Made by a program: the position numbers and the translations under genes. From Polaribacter sp. HaHaR_3_91 (GTDB lineage Bacteria; Bacteroidota; Bacteroidia; Flavobacteriales; Flavobacteriaceae), in contig NZ_CP058986.1 of NCBI RefSeq assembly GCF_019278525.1, forward strand, positions 3,921,001-3,985,000: a stretch of DNA of 64,000 nucleotides, read 5' to 3'. A model generated the notes under the pieces. The model did no database searches. It saw nothing but the letters and a program-made list of their open reading frames with translations, and was not told the DNA's origin. Of this stretch, positions 61,689 to 64,000 are shown piece after piece. Position 1 is the first letter of the stretch, and the number at the start of each line of letters is the position of its first letter.

Positions 61689-61862
61689 CTAAGAAGCTTT
61701 TAGCAAAATATGAGGGCATCGCTTACAGTTGATGCCCTTTTTTTTATACTTATTACAACAGCTACTTTTTGGTTTTATGCAACTAGACGAACAAACACTA
61801 TCACATACGGATGTATTTAACATAGAAACTACGGGCTTACTCTCAGTATAAAAAACAATCAT
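61689..61862 (-). CDS. Small Cys-rich protein (57 aa)
   Basis: Reading the minus strand from ATG 61862 gives a 57-residue protein with seven Cys: three spaced CxxxC (SVCDSVCSSSCIKPK) and a second group, SCCNKYKKKGINCKRCP. The CC.KY.KKG..C.RCP pattern resembles small flavobacterial proteins I have seen without a function. Support for it being real: an exact TATATTTG box 17 bases upstream, a perfect 8-bp palindrome before that box, and correct Cys clustering. It probably binds a metal or Fe-S cluster. Its coding end contains the + strand terminator of the 1149-residue gene, with 13 bases between the two stops. Confidence 0.6.
   Translation of the reverse strand: MIVFYTESKPVVSMLNTSVCDSVCSSSCIKPKSSCCNKYKKKGINCKRCPHILLKAS
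61713..61745 (+). terminator. Terminator of the 1149-aa gene
   Basis: The stem AGGGCATC / GATGCCCT with a 10-base loop runs into eight T. It lies 37 bases after the stop and inside the coding region of the antisense Cys-rich gene, whose Lys codons come from the T run. Confidence 0.8.
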
Positions 61863-61879
61863 CTTAAATAATTATGTGA

Positions 61880-61887
61880 CAAATATA
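61880..61887 (-). promoter_or_regulatory. Promoter -7 box of Cys-rich gene
   Basis: TATATTTG on the minus strand is an exact TAnnTTTG match and lies 17 bases before the Cys-rich ATG at 61862. Confidence 0.55.
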
Positions 61888-61890
61888 GTC

Positions 61891-61909
61891 TTTATTTAGA
61901 ATAAATAAA
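61891..61909. promoter_or_regulatory. Perfect palindrome, candidate operator
   Basis: TTTATTTA-GAA-TAAATAAA is a perfect 8-bp inverted repeat immediately upstream of the minus-strand -7 box of the Cys-rich gene. The TTTATTTAGA part is identical to the half-site at 19391-19400 before the TonB receptor. The remaining 61910-62143 region holds no other recognisable site apart from a lone TTTATTTAG upstream of the barrel gene. Confidence 0.4.
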
Positions 61910-62143
61910 TATAACAAAACGATAAAATTACTAATTTCCCATACTTACCAAGTTTTTATCACATCATCTTCAACGTTTTACCCTTATAAATTAGGTTTAC
62001 AATTTTTAAAAAAAGAGAAAAAAGAGCACACCACCCAAACCCTAAAGTTTTGTTAAAAACCCGTATTTATCAATTCTTTAATTAAACCTTTGCTTCTTTA
62101 TTTAGTTTCACTTGTCCACACCTCATTTAATCAACCAATAATA

Positions 62144-64000
62144 ATGAAGAAAGTTCTTTTACTCATCTGCTTAATTTTTACTTGTATCACCTATTCTCAA
62201 ACTAAAGAATTTAAAATTACTGGTACAATAACATCACTAGAAGACAATGAATTGCTAGAATCTGCAACCGTACATGCAGAACGTTTAAAAGACAGCAGTA
62301 TTATTTCTTATACAATAACAGACGCTAAAGGTTATTTTAATGTTGAAGGTAAAACAGCAGATAGCCAAATAAAATTAGTAGTTTCATATATTGGTTATAA
62401 ACCGTACACAAAAATAATTAATACAAAAAACCAGCATGTTGGTAATTTAAATTTAGAACTAGCTAATGCATTAGATGCTGTTGTTATTAGATCAAGTGCT
62501 CCCATCACCATAAAAAAAGATACCGTAGAATTTAATGTAAAGTCTTTTAAAACAAAGAAAGATGCCAATGTAGAAGATTTATTAAAAAAACTACCTGGAG
62601 TAGAAGTCGATGATGAAGGAGCAATAACGGTAAACGGAAAATCTGTGAATAAAATACTTGTTAACGGAAAGCCTTTCTTTGGAAACGACCCAACCATTAC
62701 AACCAGAAACCTTACCAAAGATATTATTGAAAAAATACAAATTTCAGATACAAAAACCAATGCACAAGCATTTGCAGGTGAAGATTCTGATGGAGAAAAT
62801 AAAACGATAAACCTGACTATTAAAAAAGAAAATAATAAAGGGTATTTTGGTAAAACTGCTGCAGGAATTGGTACAGACGGAAGATATGAATATGCAGGTA
62901 TGGCAACTCGTTTTAAAGGAAGCGAACGAATAGGACTTTTAGCCGGTGGTAATAATATAAACTCTCCTGGTTTTAGTTTTGGAAATCAAAGATTGCAATT
63001 TGGTGGAAATAACAGAAGCTTTGGAGGCGGACAAGGTATTGTTACTTCTAACAACTATGGTTTAAATTACATAAACGCTTTTGGTAAAATGTTTGAACTT
63101 TCTAGTGATTACTTCTATAAAAATAGTGAATCCGACAATAAAACAACTAGTAACAGAGAAACATTCTTAGCCGACGGAACAAGCTTTTCTACAAATTCTT
63201 ACAACACTTCTTTTAATGAAAGTGACAGCCATGATGCAAGTGTAGATTTTGAAATTGAAATTGACAGTACTTTTAGAATTGACATAGAATCTGATTTTAA
63301 TGCAGATATTAACAAAAACACATATACAAGTAATTCAGAAAGTTTTAATAACAGCAATGCGCTAACAAACGATTCTAACTCTAACTCAATTGCAGATTCT
63401 AATAGCAAAAATTTTAATAATGAAGTAAATTTAACCAAAATGTTTGGCAGTAGAGGTGCTTTTTTAAGAGTAGAATTGACAGCAAATATTGATAAATCTG
63501 AAACAGAAGATTTAGTGAAATCTGAAACTAATATTTATGGTGATACACCAAATCAAATACTTAGAGACCAATATTCCGATGGAAATACAGACAAAACGGA
63601 AATTGGAAGTGAGGTTACGTATCGTTTTCCAATAATATCAAGACTATTATTTTTTGATGTTGGTTATGAATATTCAAACACAAAAACAACAAAAATAAGA
63701 AGTACGTTTAACTTGGATCAAAACACCAACGATTACACAGATTTCAGTAGCTTATTAAGTACCGATTTCGAATATCAAGACAATGTTAAAAAACCACGTG
63801 CAAAATTATCTTTCCGAAATGAAAAATGGTCTACTTCTGCAGATATTGCTTACGTAAACAGAACTTTAAAAAACACAGATTTTTTAAGGCCAGAAACCAA
63901 TTTAGAAAGAGAATTTAATAACTTAGAATACGGATTAGGGCTTCGTTTTAGAAAAAACAGAACCAGTAGCTATCGTCTTAGATATAACTTTAGAAACGGA
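62144..64000 (+). CDS. Outer-membrane beta-barrel (TonB-receptor-like) protein, 5' part
   Basis: It opens at ATG 62144 and stays in frame for 619 codons to the window edge. The order is signal peptide (KVLLLICLIFTCITYSQ), CarboxypepD_reg-like domain (about 24-110, KITGTITSLEDNELLESATV), a short plug-like domain (about 112-230: DANVEDLLKKLPGVEVDDEG, ILVNGKPFFGNDPTITTRNL, TKDIIEKIQISDTKT) and a long Asn/Ser-rich barrel. This layout fits the outer-membrane beta-barrel family OMP_b-brl_3, whose members resemble TonB receptors but often lack a TonB box. Ligand is unknown. The C-terminal part lies outside the window. Confidence 0.88.
   Translation, partial: MKKVLLLICLIFTCITYSQTKEFKITGTITSLEDNELLESATVHAERLKDSSIISYTITDAKGYFNVEGKTADSQIKLVVSYIGYKPYTKIINTKNQHVGNLNLELANALDAVVIRSSAPITIKKDTVEFNVKSFKTKKDANVEDLLKKLPGVEVDDEGAITVNGKSVNKILVNGKPFFGNDPTITTRNLTKDIIEKIQISDTKTNAQAFAGEDSDGENKTINLTIKKENNKGYFGKTAAGIGTDGRYEYAGMATRFKGSERIGLLAGGNNINSPGFSFGNQRLQFGGNNRSFGGGQGIVTSNNYGLNYINAFGKMFELSSDYFYKNSESDNKTTSNRETFLADGTSFSTNSYNTSFNESDSHDASVDFEIEIDSTFRIDIESDFNADINKNTYTSNSESFNNSNALTNDSNSNSIADSNSKNFNNEVNLTKMFGSRGAFLRVELTANIDKSETEDLVKSETNIYGDTPNQILRDQYSDGNTDKTEIGSEVTYRFPIISRLLFFDVGYEYSNTKTTKIRSTFNLDQNTNDYTDFSSLLSTDFEYQDNVKKPRAKLSFRNEKWSTSADIAYVNRTLKNTDFLRPETNLEREFNNLEYGLGLRFRKNRTSSYRLRYNFRNG

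Noticed and set aside
62395..62760. 121-codon frame on the minus strand
   Set aside because: It lies wholly inside the beta-barrel receptor gene that starts at 62144 and has no features of its own.
1..64000. CRISPR arrays, tRNA, rRNA, prophage and insertion-sequence genes
   Set aside because: No evenly spaced direct repeats, cloverleaf-like sequences, rRNA stretches, phage structural genes or transposase motifs were found by eye.

Overview
The window is AT-rich, densely packed chromosomal DNA from a member of the Bacteroidota, most likely a marine Flavobacteriaceae of the Polaribacter/Tenacibaculum type. The evidence is gldE and gldD behind mutY and ssb, a type IX secretion sorting domain, several TonB-dependent receptors with carboxypeptidase-like regulatory domains, lineage-restricted families (DUF3098, DUF4292, DUF5689, DUF6909), several TTG and GTG starts, and Bacteroidota -7 promoter boxes (TAnnTTTG) instead of sigma70 -10 boxes. 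No rRNA, tRNA, CRISPR array, prophage or insertion sequence was found.

Layout. 0-3.4 kb: the 5' end of a glycosyltransferase, an acidic hypothetical gene, and tdk-alr-mscL. 3.4-6.6 kb (minus): mce, then the tight run ftsX-DUF3098-uppP-truB. 6.6-12 kb: a TonB receptor and DUF5689 lipoprotein divergent from a secreted endonuclease/phosphatase-fold protein. 12-12.45 kb: gene-free, holding two degenerate palindromic elements and a terminator. 12.45-14.6 kb (minus): an RNase G/E gene, a 30-residue very basic protein and an HU protein. 14.7-18.3 kb (plus): mutY-ssb-gldE-gldD, then a frameshifted EamA transporter pseudogene. 19.4-23.2 kb: a second TonB receptor and a surface lipoprotein, probably for iron-chelate uptake. 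23.5-25.7 kb (minus): dprA and an uncharacterised gene with kinase-like motifs. 25.7-27.8 kb: SPOR-domain protein, thioesterase and a short MscS channel. 27.9-32.6 kb (minus): a PfpI/DJ-1 protein, and a run of nucleotidyltransferase, TPR protein, DUF4292 lipoprotein and EnvC. 32.8-38.5 kb: ABC-F ATPase, PolB-like exonuclease, T9SS cargo and a PhoB/PhoR-like two-component pair.

38.4-56.7 kb is one long minus-strand block: rnpA, a C-terminal processing protease, a DUF6909 protein, a Wzz-like protein, rfbB-rfbA-rfbC, GT32, a flippase, two Wzy/ligase-like membrane proteins, two GT2 and one GT4 glycosyltransferase, an initiating sugar-phosphate transferase, purD and another glycosyltransferase. 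Genes from Wzz to the initiating transferase form a nearly complete Wzx/Wzy O-antigen or capsule locus, but rfbD/rmlD is absent. 56.9-64 kb: an acyl-CoA dehydrogenase, an uncharacterised 1149-residue protein, a small antisense Cys-rich gene, and an outer-membrane beta-barrel protein cut by the window end.

The strongest candidates for undescribed biology are the 1149-residue protein (58226-61675), the DUF6909 protein whose C-terminal half carries nucleoside-phosphorylase-like motifs (52979-54664), the kinase-like gene next to dprA (23466-24533), and the Cys-rich mini-gene (61689-61862), which has its own promoter and overlaps its neighbour's terminator. Three dispersed copies of a hairpin element share one architecture. 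All family assignments are from reading the sequence; no database search was run.
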